Positions 53,737 to 63,919 of a stretch of 64,000 bases of DNA are shown in pieces. The notes under the pieces were generated by a model. The model searched no databases, was not told the origin of the DNA, and was given only the letters and a program-made list of their open reading frames with translations. Numbering within the stretch: position 1 is the stretch's first letter; each line of letters starts with the position of its first letter. Source of the stretch: an uncultured Alkaliphilus sp. (GTDB lineage Bacteria; Bacillota; Clostridia; Peptostreptococcales; Natronincolaceae); contig CALJEQ010000015.1 of assembly GCA_938074565.1 (NCBI GenBank), positions 124,001-188,000 on the forward strand. Direction: 5' to 3'. Both the position numbers and the translations under genes were made by a program.

Positions 53737-55812
53737 TTAAGTTTCCTTATCTAATTCTTCAATAACTTGATGTAGTGCCTTTACTAACTGGTCATTTTCT
53801 TTAATACCTTCTTTTTTCAACAGTTTTTCTAGCAGTTGTTTTTCAATAATTAGATTATTTATATCCGTTTCTTTTATAGGAAATTTCATATCGTACATCT
53901 GCTGTAATTTGTATTTTAAAACCGGTTCTCCAATTATATCAATAGTCTTTCTTATTTCATTTTGTTTTTTAGTACTTACCTTTTTCTTTGAATTTAAGAT
54001 ATTAATAATAGCATTTATCTTGTTGCGAGAAAACTCTCCAATGCTGGCATCCATAAAAAAACTCTTATTAAGGGTGTTATGTATGTTTTGAGCAAAGGTT
54101 TTATTATCATCTATTTCTTTATTATCGGTATCAATCAACACTTTCTTATAGATAGGATACATAGAAATAATATTATCTTTCTTTAGGTCAGATAAAACAA
54201 AAGGAGAATGGGTAGATATTATGAATTGTACCTTAGTTATATATGAAATAAAATATTTATTAAAAACTGTTTCCTTTTTCCCGTCTAAAATACTAACTAT
54301 TATATTAATTAAGTTTCTAGACCATTCTGGGTGCATACTATCATCAATTTCATCTATTAAAATTGTAATGTTCTTTTTTAATTTTTTATAGTGTAAATAA
54401 CGTATCTCACGTTCACAAACATATTCATTAATTTCATTCATTATTTTACTAAATACAGTTACTAATTTTTCTTCTCCCTTTGACATTCTAAAGCCTTCAG
54501 CTTTAAAGGGTTTAACAAACAAATTAAAGTCATCATCGTTTGTAGAGAATATATCTGCAATTGCCCTTTCTTTATCAGAAAGATTCCTTCTTTCTTCATT
54601 TACATTAACAAAAATCTCTATTTCTTTTAATACTGTAAAGAACTTTTCTATATTTTCATTAAATTCATCTGTAAGTACCAGCTCAAAACTATCTACACTG
54701 GGTATAATGTAGTCTTTTATATCTAACATTGTAAAAAACAGGTCTTTCATTAATTTGTAGTATTTAGCTATATTCCTGTATTCAATATCATTTAACATTT
54801 TTGAACATGTATTTTCTTCTAAAAAAGTAAAGATTTCCTTATGATAATTTACTATATCTTTATCTGGTAAATCATTTATGAAGTCTCTTAATTCCCCTAA
54901 GACTACATCTTTATATCTATTAAGGTAGATTGTTAACATGTTATCTATTATATTACTTTGAAAGTATCTATAAAAATCTTCAATAGTTTCTATAGTTATA
55001 ATAGATTTTTTGCCTAAAAAACTGGTGGCTTCTTGCCCTACAACTGCTGGTATAACAACTAGTGATTTTTGTTTTATTCTGTATTCATATTTTTTAAAAA
55101 CTATCTTAACGTTTTTATTTTCAATATAATTATCTTTACAGAAATCAATATATGTCTTATACCATTCAGTTAAATTAATTTTTTCTACTTGGTTTCGTTT
55201 TATCAGTATATTTTTTTGATTTTCTTTGTTTTTATAACTAATTTGTTCTTTTTTTCTTGTATCAAATACATCATTAATGTAGATTATTTCAGCCATTCTT
55301 TTATTTTTTTTATAGGGGTTTGTAGTATAATCTATTATACTAAATCTATTGCTTTTGCCTTTTTTAATAAAAAATGAGAAAAATTCTTCTCTATGCCTAC
55401 TATCTTTTAGGTGGTTATTTAATAAAATTTCATTAAGACTGTCTATATTATTTATTACACATTGACCAAACCCTTCAATGTAGTAAATATTTTTATCTAC
55501 ATAATAAAGCATAAAATATTTATCTTTATAGTGGTACTTCCCATCATAATAAAACCCACTGGCTTCCACCCTATTTTTATAATCTAAGCCTATTATATCA
55601 AGAACAGTTGTTTTACCAGTACCGTTTTTGCCAACAATTGCAGTTATGTCTGAAATGGTTTTTCCATAAAAATTATCTATATAATTTTCATTCTCACTCA
55701 ATGCAATAGTTTTAAGCTCTTCATTGTAGTTAACTTTAATTTTAGAAGAGAATCTAAACCCTTGTTTTTGTATTTCTGCATAATCTTCTACATAAAGATA
55801 TAGTAATTCCAT
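53737..55812 (-). CDS. ptuA: AAA/SMC-like ATPase, PtuA-like (Septu defence)
   Basis: The 691-residue protein has a split ABC/SMC-type ATPase. Walker A is GKNGTGKTT (residues 61-69), a long insertion contains coiled coil, and the signature region MSKGEEKLV precedes Walker B ILIDEIDDSMHPEW. A switch His is present in ISTHSPFV. This is the OLD/RecF-like ATPase of Septu and related defence systems. Its N-terminal half is divergent. It sits between hsdR and the HNH gene; AAGGAG precedes the ATG. The pairing with HNH is the main reason for the Septu call. Confidence 0.78.
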   Translation of the reverse strand: MELLYLYVEDYAEIQKQGFRFSSKIKVNYNEELKTIALSENENYIDNFYGKTISDITAIVGKNGTGKTTVLDIIGLDYKNRVEASGFYYDGKYHYKDKYFMLYYVDKNIYYIEGFGQCVINNIDSLNEILLNNHLKDSRHREEFFSFFIKKGKSNRFSIIDYTTNPYKKNKRMAEIIYINDVFDTRKKEQISYKNKENQKNILIKRNQVEKINLTEWYKTYIDFCKDNYIENKNVKIVFKKYEYRIKQKSLVVIPAVVGQEATSFLGKKSIITIETIEDFYRYFQSNIIDNMLTIYLNRYKDVVLGELRDFINDLPDKDIVNYHKEIFTFLEENTCSKMLNDIEYRNIAKYYKLMKDLFFTMLDIKDYIIPSVDSFELVLTDEFNENIEKFFTVLKEIEIFVNVNEERRNLSDKERAIADIFSTNDDDFNLFVKPFKAEGFRMSKGEEKLVTVFSKIMNEINEYVCEREIRYLHYKKLKKNITILIDEIDDSMHPEWSRNLINIIVSILDGKKETVFNKYFISYITKVQFIISTHSPFVLSDLKKDNIISMYPIYKKVLIDTDNKEIDDNKTFAQNIHNTLNKSFFMDASIGEFSRNKINAIINILNSKKKVSTKKQNEIRKTIDIIGEPVLKYKLQQMYDMKFPIKETDINNLIIEKQLLEKLLKKEGIKENDQLVKALHQVIEELDKET

Positions 55813-55961
55813 GTTATTCTCCTTGTTTATTTATCATAATAGGTTCTGCTGTAAGGGTATTTTATGTTAATGTATTAAAAAAATTATTATCAATAATAGG
55901 TATCTATAGAATTAAGTAATGATCTATTGAACAACTTACCTTTTTAAGTAGTTATCCGTCG

Positions 55962-58900
55962 CTAACTAATAACTTTCGTGGCATTATCTTTAATTTCATT
56001 AATTATTTGAACAAGCTTTTTTTGTTTATCAGCATCAAATAGTTTAACGAAACTTTGGGGTTTTTCAAAGGGTGGCTTTATTAGGTCTGACGCACTTTCA
56101 ATGAAGCCATGCCTTTCTAAGTGGTCTATTACTTTATTTACAAATTCAATTTGACTTACATTAAGATTATGTTCATTTATAAAGGATGAAAATGCTTTTA
56201 ATGTAGCTTCCCTCTCCAGTTTTGCAATTTTGCGAACGAGTAACCCAAAGGGGGTGTCCTTATAACTTTTTTCATAATCCTCTTTAGAACCCAGTTCACC
56301 TGTTAATATTTTTTCCAATGTTTTATAGTCTTCTTGACTAAGTGGAATGTTATTTCTTAATTTGTGGATTGCTATAGTATTCTTATTTTCCTCTATATAC
56401 TTATTAACCTTTTTGTTGTAATCCTCTAAATCATAACTCATTTCAAATTCTTTAAGCTCTGTACGTTCAAGTTCTTCATCTTTAAGGTTTGTATAAATGG
56501 CTTTATTACCTTCTGTTACTGCAAATTTCATTAGGTGGCGAAGTTCCAAACGTATTTTTTCAAAACTTAAGATGTCCGTCTCACTCCAAAACTTATCATC
56601 TACTATTTCCTTTAATAAAGATATTTTATCTTTCACCTGTGGCATTGTGGCTTTTTTTGCCAATAGTATATTAGCCTTTGAAGTTGTAATATTTTTTAAT
56701 CTTGTAAAACTTCTAGTTCCTTCTAATTGTGACAACATCAAACCATACATTAAGTTATCAAACTCTACTGCTTTATCATCATTATCTGTTATGGTGACAA
56801 GGTCTGCTATGTTACCAATTAAGTCAGCTTTATCCTGTTCAGTAAGACAGTTAAAGGCTTCTTTTGAAGTGTATTTGTCTACAAACTTTCTTTTTAACTT
56901 AACATCAATTCTATCTGGTGAAAGGCTATTTATTTGCTGAAGAACTTCATCTATTAAAGCGCTTCTTAATGTTTGATATTCTTCATCCATAAAAACTACG
57001 TCCTGCATATGAAAAATAAGTTTTATTCTCTTTGTAAAAATATTTGCCTGTATAGAGGTACTTGCCCCTGCTTCTATACCATTCTTATTCTCTCTAAAAA
57101 ATTCAAAATTACCTAAATAGTCAAATATATAAAAGAACTTTTTATGTTTTCCTATTCCAAATAAATCTGGTCTTATCCTTGTTCCTCTGCCTATCATCTG
57201 CCAAAACTTAATTTTAGAACGTACACGCTTAAAAAATACAAGGTTTACTATTTCTTTAACATCTATACCTGTATCAAGCATATCTACAGATACTGCTATA
57301 TAGGGTTCTTTTGTGGGTATTTTAAACTGTTTAATTAGATCTTGTGCATAGTCGTCTTCACAAACAACAAGTCTACAAAAGTTTCCTTTAAGCTCTGGAT
57401 ATAACTTGTCAAAACGCTGGACTATAAACTGTGCATGGCGTTTGTTTTGGGCAAAGATTATGGTCTTTCCTAACCTGCTGTTACTTTCGTCCTTTAAACC
57501 ATTTTTCATTAGGTCATTAATTACTTTATCTACTGTATCTTGATTAAAAATAAAGTCGTTGATATGGGGTGGTGGCACTTCTTCTGGCATATCTCCGTCT
57601 TCATCTGTAAAGTCTTCTTCGTATCTTTCTTTTTCATCTAGTGCTAATTGGTCATAGACAATACCATCATTTAAAATTTTGGTAGTAACTTCTATATTGT
57701 GAAATGGCACTAATACTTTGTCCTTTTTAACTGCTGTATCATAGTCATAGGCAAAGGTAGGTACACCTTTTGCTACTTCAAAAAAGTCATAGGTACTACT
57801 ATGTACATCTGTTCTTGGGGTTGCTGTAAGACCCACTATATAGGCATCAAAATAGTCAAAAATAGCTTTGTATTTTTTAAATATACTTCTATGGCTTTCG
57901 TCAACTATAATAAGATCAAAATGGGCGGGGGTAAATAACCTAGTTCCATCTTTATTTCTAACACCATCTATAGCATTTAGAATTGTTGGATAGGTTGAAA
58001 AAACAATTCTAGCATTTTTATCTTCTTTGTTTTTTAGTAGGTTACAAAGGGACATTTCTGGTAGATAGATTTTAAAGTCTTCTTTTGCTTGACTTACTAA
58101 TGCTGTTCTATCTGCCAAAAACAATATATTTGTAATATAGCCACCTCTAGAAAGTACGTCTGTTAAACTGGAGGCTGTTCTTGTCTTTCCTGTTCCTGTA
58201 GCCATCACAAGCAGTGAACGTCTATGCCCTTTGTCTATGTTTTCACAAACTGCTCTAATTGCCTGTTTTTGATAATATCTATCGGTAATTTTATCATCTA
58301 TTTCTATTTCTGTAAGCTTCTTTTTAGAAAAACGCCTATTATACAATTTTTCTAAATCTTCCCTTGAAAACAAACCACTTACTTCCCTTTGGGGCGATGT
58401 TTTATCATCCCATATGTAGTAGTCGTACCCGTTGGTATTAAATATGATGGGTCTATGGCCTGTCATTTTTTCTATGCAGTTGGCATATAACCAAGCTTGA
58501 TGTTTACCCTTTCTTGCATCTTTAAGGGTTCGTTTTGCTTCTATTATTGCAATGGGGGTTCCGTCTTTCCCCCAAAGTACGTAGTCCACAAAACCGTTTC
58601 CTACTCCATCTTCCTTTGGCATACCTTCCACTGGCATTTCTGTTTCTACGCAGTCTTTTCTGTCACTTTGGGAGGAGTTCCAACCCAATAGTTTTAAGTC
58701 TACATCAATGTATTTTTTTCTTGTTTCATATTCTGATAAATCTTCTGGTGTAAATACTCTTTCTGCTTTGTGTTCTTCTTTATTGGCAGTAAGTTGTTTG
58801 CTTTGTTTCTCTAGTTCTGCCACAAGTCTTGCAATTTCTTTGTTTTTTTCGTCTATTAACTTATGGGTTTTCTCTTTAAACTGTTTTAGTTCCTTTAATA

Positions 58901-59369
58901 ATTTAGCTTCTATTTCTTTAGCCAGTTCTGTATTGTCTGTAGCTTTTGGAATTAATTCTTCTTCAAACTTTCTTTCTTTGTAGTCTGTCCCATAACAGTA
59001 GTCTATCCATTCAATAAATTCAAACAAAATGGATAGAGACAAAACAGCATCATTTTGTGAAATTTTCTTGTCTGTATGTACTGCCATATTGCCTACTTTA
59101 ATAAGGTACTGTAATTTCTTCCATGTAATGGGGTCTACTGCATATCTGAAAGTTTCTTCGTGTACTAATGACCGTAGGTTGTCTTTATAGGGCGTTTTTA
59201 TGGTTGTATCTGCTGTGTATACCCATTTTACTGCCAATTCAAATGCTTTTCTACTCCCCACAGCCGACATGGCTGGGGAAGTGGATAATACATTTTCTGC
59301 ATCTATACAAGCACTGGCAAATAACTGGTATTCTGTTTTGTTTATAAGAAATTCAAAATTTGTTGCCAT
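55962..59369 (-). CDS. hsdR: Type I restriction enzyme R subunit
   Basis: The 1135-residue protein has an N-terminal DUF4145-like helical domain. A PD-(D/E)XK nuclease core is near residue 270 (GFVDYVLWGKDGTPIAIIEAKR, D...ExK). A superfamily 2 translocase follows: MATGTGKTRTAS (Walker A), IVDESHRS (DESH box), GLTATPR, and MIGRGTRIRPD (motif VI). It translocates and cuts unmodified DNA with HsdM and HsdS. The N-terminal DUF4145 domain marks the EcoR124-like/Mod-associated subgroup. It lies 17 bases after hsdS. Confidence 0.94.
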   Translation of the reverse strand: MATNFEFLINKTEYQLFASACIDAENVLSTSPAMSAVGSRKAFELAVKWVYTADTTIKTPYKDNLRSLVHEETFRYAVDPITWKKLQYLIKVGNMAVHTDKKISQNDAVLSLSILFEFIEWIDYCYGTDYKERKFEEELIPKATDNTELAKEIEAKLLKELKQFKEKTHKLIDEKNKEIARLVAELEKQSKQLTANKEEHKAERVFTPEDLSEYETRKKYIDVDLKLLGWNSSQSDRKDCVETEMPVEGMPKEDGVGNGFVDYVLWGKDGTPIAIIEAKRTLKDARKGKHQAWLYANCIEKMTGHRPIIFNTNGYDYYIWDDKTSPQREVSGLFSREDLEKLYNRRFSKKKLTEIEIDDKITDRYYQKQAIRAVCENIDKGHRRSLLVMATGTGKTRTASSLTDVLSRGGYITNILFLADRTALVSQAKEDFKIYLPEMSLCNLLKNKEDKNARIVFSTYPTILNAIDGVRNKDGTRLFTPAHFDLIIVDESHRSIFKKYKAIFDYFDAYIVGLTATPRTDVHSSTYDFFEVAKGVPTFAYDYDTAVKKDKVLVPFHNIEVTTKILNDGIVYDQLALDEKERYEEDFTDEDGDMPEEVPPPHINDFIFNQDTVDKVINDLMKNGLKDESNSRLGKTIIFAQNKRHAQFIVQRFDKLYPELKGNFCRLVVCEDDYAQDLIKQFKIPTKEPYIAVSVDMLDTGIDVKEIVNLVFFKRVRSKIKFWQMIGRGTRIRPDLFGIGKHKKFFYIFDYLGNFEFFRENKNGIEAGASTSIQANIFTKRIKLIFHMQDVVFMDEEYQTLRSALIDEVLQQINSLSPDRIDVKLKRKFVDKYTSKEAFNCLTEQDKADLIGNIADLVTITDNDDKAVEFDNLMYGLMLSQLEGTRSFTRLKNITTSKANILLAKKATMPQVKDKISLLKEIVDDKFWSETDILSFEKIRLELRHLMKFAVTEGNKAIYTNLKDEELERTELKEFEMSYDLEDYNKKVNKYIEENKNTIAIHKLRNNIPLSQEDYKTLEKILTGELGSKEDYEKSYKDTPFGLLVRKIAKLEREATLKAFSSFINEHNLNVSQIEFVNKVIDHLERHGFIESASDLIKPPFEKPQSFVKLFDADKQKKLVQIINEIKDNATKVIS

Positions 59370-59386
59370 ATAATCACCTGCTTTCT

Positions 59387-60541
59387 TTAATCAAAGTATT
59401 TACTCATAAGACTATTGAATAGGTTTTGGCTTTCTGTTATTGATTGTTTTACTATAGTTTTTTGGGCTTCTATGTTTGTTACTATTTCTGCAAATTGGGT
59501 TTGGAGGTGTAGGGGGGGAAGTATAATAATCGTATCCCTCAACATATTACTAGTTATACCTTTTATGGTTGCTCCTCTTTTTTGAGTGTTGAAAAATCCA
59601 GAAAAATTTTTTAAAGTTTCAATTAAAAATATTATATTTAATATTTCATCTATATTAATAATAGCAACAATATCTTGGTTAGTGCAAATAGGTATTGTAT
59701 TTATTGCCACTTTGCCTACTCCAACTCTTGTTCCAAACAGAATTGAATTCGGTGGAACCAATTTTGTTGCACTGTTCTTTATTGCTTCTTCTGTAATGTA
59801 TTCATTAGCATCCTCATAACTAATAAATAATTTATTAAGTGCCACGGTTGTAATCCATGGTATTGTACCTAGAAAATATTCACAAATTTCTCTTGAAGGT
59901 GTACCTCCACTTTGTAAAGATGAAATATTTTTTAATTTACTAGCCCTCCAGTCCCTGTCATTAGTAACAGGGTCACCAAACATATCATAAAAAGTAGCCT
60001 TAATTAAATTATCAAGGTCTTCTAGTTGTTTTTTATGTCCATCTATTATTTCTTGTACTTTGTCTAAGGTGTTTGCAATTTGTTTTTGTATTTCTAGGGG
60101 GGGGAGAGGAATTTCAATCATTTCCACTATTGTTTTAGAAATCTCTTTAAATGTTGCACCTCTACCTAATGAATTTAAATATTGTGTTTTTCCTTTCAAA
60201 AACCAGAATAGATATTTGTTATATATTCGTTTTCCACAAATTAAATTTTTAAAACCTTGATTACAATACATGACACAACCTGTTAGTGCCACTTTACCTA
60301 TAGGTGCTCTAGAAGATAATAGCACAGTCCCTATTGGTAATGGCTTTAAACTAGTATCCTTTATTGCTAAATCAGTTATTTTTCTTACAGTATCTTTTAC
60401 CAGAATTAAGTTATCAACTAATTCAGCAGGTGTTACCCAACAATTTGTACCATTCCAATATTCTCTTATGAACGTTTTAGGTGTAGTACCTGAAATAACG
60501 GTTGCTACATCCCCCAACTTCACCATTTCCCACTTACTCAT
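59387..60541 (-). CDS. hsdS: Type I restriction specificity subunit S
   Basis: The 384-residue protein contains two target-recognition domains. The first begins KLGDVATVISGTTPK, and the second begins LKNISSLQSGGTPSREIC. Each ends in a helical spacer (PPLEIQKQIANTLDKVQEIID and PPLHLQTQFAEIVTNIEA in overlapping parts). The domains read different halves of the split DNA target. The gene overlaps hsdM by 8 bases and precedes hsdR. These are fast-changing sequences, so the target cannot be predicted. Confidence 0.92.
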   Translation of the reverse strand: MSKWEMVKLGDVATVISGTTPKTFIREYWNGTNCWVTPAELVDNLILVKDTVRKITDLAIKDTSLKPLPIGTVLLSSRAPIGKVALTGCVMYCNQGFKNLICGKRIYNKYLFWFLKGKTQYLNSLGRGATFKEISKTIVEMIEIPLPPLEIQKQIANTLDKVQEIIDGHKKQLEDLDNLIKATFYDMFGDPVTNDRDWRASKLKNISSLQSGGTPSREICEYFLGTIPWITTVALNKLFISYEDANEYITEEAIKNSATKLVPPNSILFGTRVGVGKVAINTIPICTNQDIVAIINIDEILNIIFLIETLKNFSGFFNTQKRGATIKGITSNMLRDTIIILPPLHLQTQFAEIVTNIEAQKTIVKQSITESQNLFNSLMSKYFD

Positions 60542-62009
60542 TCCCCAACAGCCCCCTCAACTCTTCCATCTTGCTACTTAAGTCAAGAGCTAATTCATCA
60601 AGGCGGGTCATTATAACCTCTGGTTTGTCATATTCAACTTTTTCATATTCAATCTCTTTGTATCTATTAATTGATAGGTCATAATCATTATTTATTATCT
60701 CTGCCTTATCCACTAAAAAGCTTTGCTCTATTCTTTTTCTATCAATTTCATTTTCTAAGTTATGAAATCTTTCTATAATGTCGGTTATATCCCCGTCATT
60801 ACCCAAATCATTTCTTTTGTCATCTAAAGAAAAACCATCGGACTTCATATCATAAAACCAAACTTTATCTGTTCCCCCTGCATTGGTTTTTGTAAAAATT
60901 AGTATAGCAGTAGAAACACCTGCATAGGGTTTAAAAACTCCACTGGGCATAGATATAATTCCCTGTAGGTTTTGGTTTTCAACTATTTCTTTTCTTAAAG
61001 ATTTATGGGCTTTAGTTGAACCAAATAATACACCGTCTGGCACAATACAAGCACATCTTCCACCTAAGTTAAGCATACGAACAAACAACGTAACAAACAA
61101 TAGTTCTGTCTTTTTAGTGTTACATATAGCCGTTAGGTTGTCATGAATACTTTCAATATCCACCGTACCTGTAAAGGGTGGGTTTGCTAAAATAATATCA
61201 TAAGCATCTGTTGTGTCATTTTGCTTAGAAACGCTATCGGCATAGTTTATATGGGGGTTGGTAATGGAATGTAGCATTAAGTTCATAGCCGATAACCTTA
61301 ACATTGTTCTGTCAGTATCAAATCCATTAAAGGTTATGCTTTGAAAATTCTCCCATTGCTTCTCTGTCATTTGACTTTCATACTTTTGTCTAATGTATTC
61401 TGCCGCCGAAACTAAAAAACCTGCTGTACCACAGGCTGGGTCACATATTTTATCATCGGGGGTGGGGGCTAATAAACTAACCATCATATCTCTAATATGT
61501 TTTGGTGTTCTGAACTGACCATTTTGCCCTGCTACCGATAACTTTCCTAACATATACTCGTATAAATCCCCCTGTGTGTCAAGGTCTTTTATATCATGTT
61601 CATACAGTTCATCTAAACCAGTAATAATCTTTTGCAGTACCTGTGGTGTAGGTACAAGAAACATAGCATCTGCCATATATCTTGAAAATGCCGATGTTTT
61701 ATCATTGTTTAATGTTTTTATAAAAGGGAAAACTTTCTCTCCTATAATTTGATATATTTCCCTTGCATCTTTAGTTTTAAATTTAGACCAACGCATAGTC
61801 TGCCCTTCTGGTGTTTTGGGAAAAATTCTATTTGTTACTGTTAACCCTAAGTTTTCCATGCTGTCATTTTCTATTTCTTTTTCATCTAATGCCCGAATAA
61901 ACATTAGATATGTCAGCTGTTCAATTACAGTAAGGGGTTGTGTAATACCCCCTGCCCAAATATCTGTCCATATTTTATCAACTTTGTTTTTTATTTCGCC
62001 TGTAATCAT
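60534..62009 (-). CDS. hsdM: Type I restriction-modification N6-adenine methyltransferase
   Basis: The 491-residue methylase protects host DNA by N6-adenine methylation. The N-terminal HsdM helical domain (KVDKIWTDIWAGGI) precedes the SAM motif DPACGTAGFLV and the catalytic NPPFTG (N6-amino motif IV), with FTKTNAGG later. I start at the ATG at 62009 (MITGEIKNK), which matches family N-termini and has AAGGAG 11 bases upstream; a GTG at 62021 overlaps that site. It is the first gene of hsdM-hsdS-hsdR. Confidence 0.94.
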   Translation of the reverse strand: MITGEIKNKVDKIWTDIWAGGITQPLTVIEQLTYLMFIRALDEKEIENDSMENLGLTVTNRIFPKTPEGQTMRWSKFKTKDAREIYQIIGEKVFPFIKTLNNDKTSAFSRYMADAMFLVPTPQVLQKIITGLDELYEHDIKDLDTQGDLYEYMLGKLSVAGQNGQFRTPKHIRDMMVSLLAPTPDDKICDPACGTAGFLVSAAEYIRQKYESQMTEKQWENFQSITFNGFDTDRTMLRLSAMNLMLHSITNPHINYADSVSKQNDTTDAYDIILANPPFTGTVDIESIHDNLTAICNTKKTELLFVTLFVRMLNLGGRCACIVPDGVLFGSTKAHKSLRKEIVENQNLQGIISMPSGVFKPYAGVSTAILIFTKTNAGGTDKVWFYDMKSDGFSLDDKRNDLGNDGDITDIIERFHNLENEIDRKRIEQSFLVDKAEIINNDYDLSINRYKEIEYEKVEYDKPEVIMTRLDELALDLSSKMEELRGLLGNE

Positions 62010-62147
62010 CTGCTGTAACACTCCTTATGTATAGTTTACTATGTTTAAAGTTGTATAGTTATTTATAAATTGAAAATATAGTTTCTCACCCTAAATTATA
62101 CCATACAACCCCATAAAAATCTTTGTTTATTCATATTTTGATAGTAC

Positions 62148-63854
62148 CTACGCCATTTTCTTTAATGGGTTCTTAAATTCATTTTTTTCTTGTAATTTAA
62201 ACGTTACATTATACCCAGTATTAAAGTATAAAAATATTGCCTTTTTTGTTCCAATATGCTTTCCATACTTATTCCACCCTAAATCATCATATAATAACGT
62301 GCTTAATTTTTTTATTAAATTATTTAGATAGTTAATATCTTTATACTCACCAGATAAATATTTAAAATCCCAATAGTGAATAATATCTCCTTTTTTGGGG
62401 ATTATTTCGATGTCATATTCGTTACATACATTAAATATTTTAGAACCTGTAAATAGGGTAAACCTATTAAGTTGGAAAGAAGCATTCTCCATTCCTTTGA
62501 AGGTATTAATTAAAAATTTTACTGATTCCAAGGCATCTTTAGGCTTCTCATTAGGAAAGCCCACCATTAAATTTACATGTACCCCAAGCCCTGCTTTATG
62601 TAAATTATTAAATAAGTCCTTTGCTTTTCTTATATCAAATTCATCATATTTATTCATCATATCTATTACCGTTGTAGAAATAGATTCTAAGCCATATAAA
62701 ATTTGAAAACAACCTGCCTTCTTTAAAAGACAAAAAAAGTCATATTCTTGATTAAATTCTAGTCTACATCTACATGACCACTTAATTTTTAAGTTTCGCT
62801 TAATTATTTCATTACTGACATTTTCCAATACTTCAATAGGTAAGGCTTCATCAGTAAAAACGAAATTAGTATAACCACTTAGTTTCAAATATTCCAGTCT
62901 TTCAACTATTTCTTTATACTTTATCTCTGTAGGCTTTTGTTTTATATGTTTTATATTATGATTGCAAAAAGTACACTTCCCCCAATAACAGCCTCTGTCT
63001 AAAAGTCTAGTAGACAGTATATTTATGCTATTAAAGGAAGATATTAAAGGGTACAGCTTACTATATTTTGCTTGTGGCTGTTTTACCTCTGGAAAGTCAG
63101 TTATACGAATAATACCTTTTCTTTTCTTTCCAATTGTTAATTCATCTATTAATAGGCTTATTACTACATCTTTTTCATGTTTAAACTCTATTATGGTATC
63201 AAATATTTCTGAAAAAACACCTGTTTTCTTTAGGTAATTTATATATGGGTTAAGTGAATAGGTTTCAAAACTATGATCTACTAAACAAACATGTACAGTG
63301 GGCTTTTCTTCTTTAAGTATATCTATTATCATCATAGTATTTAGCAATTCTTCTTTAGAGGATATTTGCACCAGTAATAAATCGGCTACAATATTAATCT
63401 GACTTACTATATTTTTTATGAAAGTATAGTAAGTGTCTTGTTTTTTAATGTATCTTAAAATATCTGTACTATCTTCATAGTTTAATTCTTTGACTCTAAT
63501 ACCTTGTAATAAGTCAAAACTATAATTACTAGCTTCTTTATTTAATATATTTAAAAAATTTGTTATATTAGTTATTTTTTCAATGTATTCTTTTCCATTA
63601 GTAAATGTGGTTAAATTTTTTAATTCATACAATGACTTATTCGCCAATAGAGCAATATTATGTAAGTTACTGTTGTCAACTGCATAGTTAAATAAAACTC
63701 TAACTTCATTAGATAAAATTTTATCCCAATAGGATTCTCTTAAGTTATATACAACAACGTTATGTATATCATGGGAAATATAATTATACCATTTACCTAT
63801 ATCATTTACAGCAGTTGGCATTGTTGCAACTGGTAACAGATATGCTATATTCAA
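62148..63854 (-). CDS. Radical SAM protein with degenerate B12-binding-like N-terminus
   Basis: The 568-residue protein has a long N-terminal region (about 1-250) with a Rossmann-like portion (ADLLLVQISSKEELLNTMMI) but no clear cobalamin motif. A radical SAM core follows whose cluster motif is CYWGKCTFC (C289, C294, C297), a CX4CX2C spacing instead of the usual CX3CX2C. Later core blocks are SGYTNFVFTDEAL and ILYGLES. The motif resembles enzymes annotated as RiPP maturation radical SAM proteins. The start is TTG, 7 bases after GAGGAGGTG. It lies upstream of the type I system and is not a close paralog of the other two. Confidence 0.82.
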   Translation of the reverse strand: MNIAYLLPVATMPTAVNDIGKWYNYISHDIHNVVVYNLRESYWDKILSNEVRVLFNYAVDNSNLHNIALLANKSLYELKNLTTFTNGKEYIEKITNITNFLNILNKEASNYSFDLLQGIRVKELNYEDSTDILRYIKKQDTYYTFIKNIVSQINIVADLLLVQISSKEELLNTMMIIDILKEEKPTVHVCLVDHSFETYSLNPYINYLKKTGVFSEIFDTIIEFKHEKDVVISLLIDELTIGKKRKGIIRITDFPEVKQPQAKYSKLYPLISSFNSINILSTRLLDRGCYWGKCTFCNHNIKHIKQKPTEIKYKEIVERLEYLKLSGYTNFVFTDEALPIEVLENVSNEIIKRNLKIKWSCRCRLEFNQEYDFFCLLKKAGCFQILYGLESISTTVIDMMNKYDEFDIRKAKDLFNNLHKAGLGVHVNLMVGFPNEKPKDALESVKFLINTFKGMENASFQLNRFTLFTGSKIFNVCNEYDIEIIPKKGDIIHYWDFKYLSGEYKDINYLNNLIKKLSTLLYDDLGWNKYGKHIGTKKAIFLYFNTGYNVTFKLQEKNEFKNPLKKMA

Positions 63855-63878
63855 GTTGACACCTCCTCATTTAAAGAA

Positions 63879-63919
63879 AATACAGCCCTATTAAAGATAC
63901 CTTTAACTGGAGCTGTATT
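63879..63919 (-). terminator. Nested hairpin upstream of the radical SAM gene
   Basis: AATACAGC (63879-63886) pairs with GCTGTATT (63912-63919), with an inner TTAAAG/CTTTAA stem. On the minus strand it is followed by TTTTCTTT and then the ribosome binding site of the radical SAM gene. It could end or attenuate a gene lying beyond the window. Confidence 0.45.
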
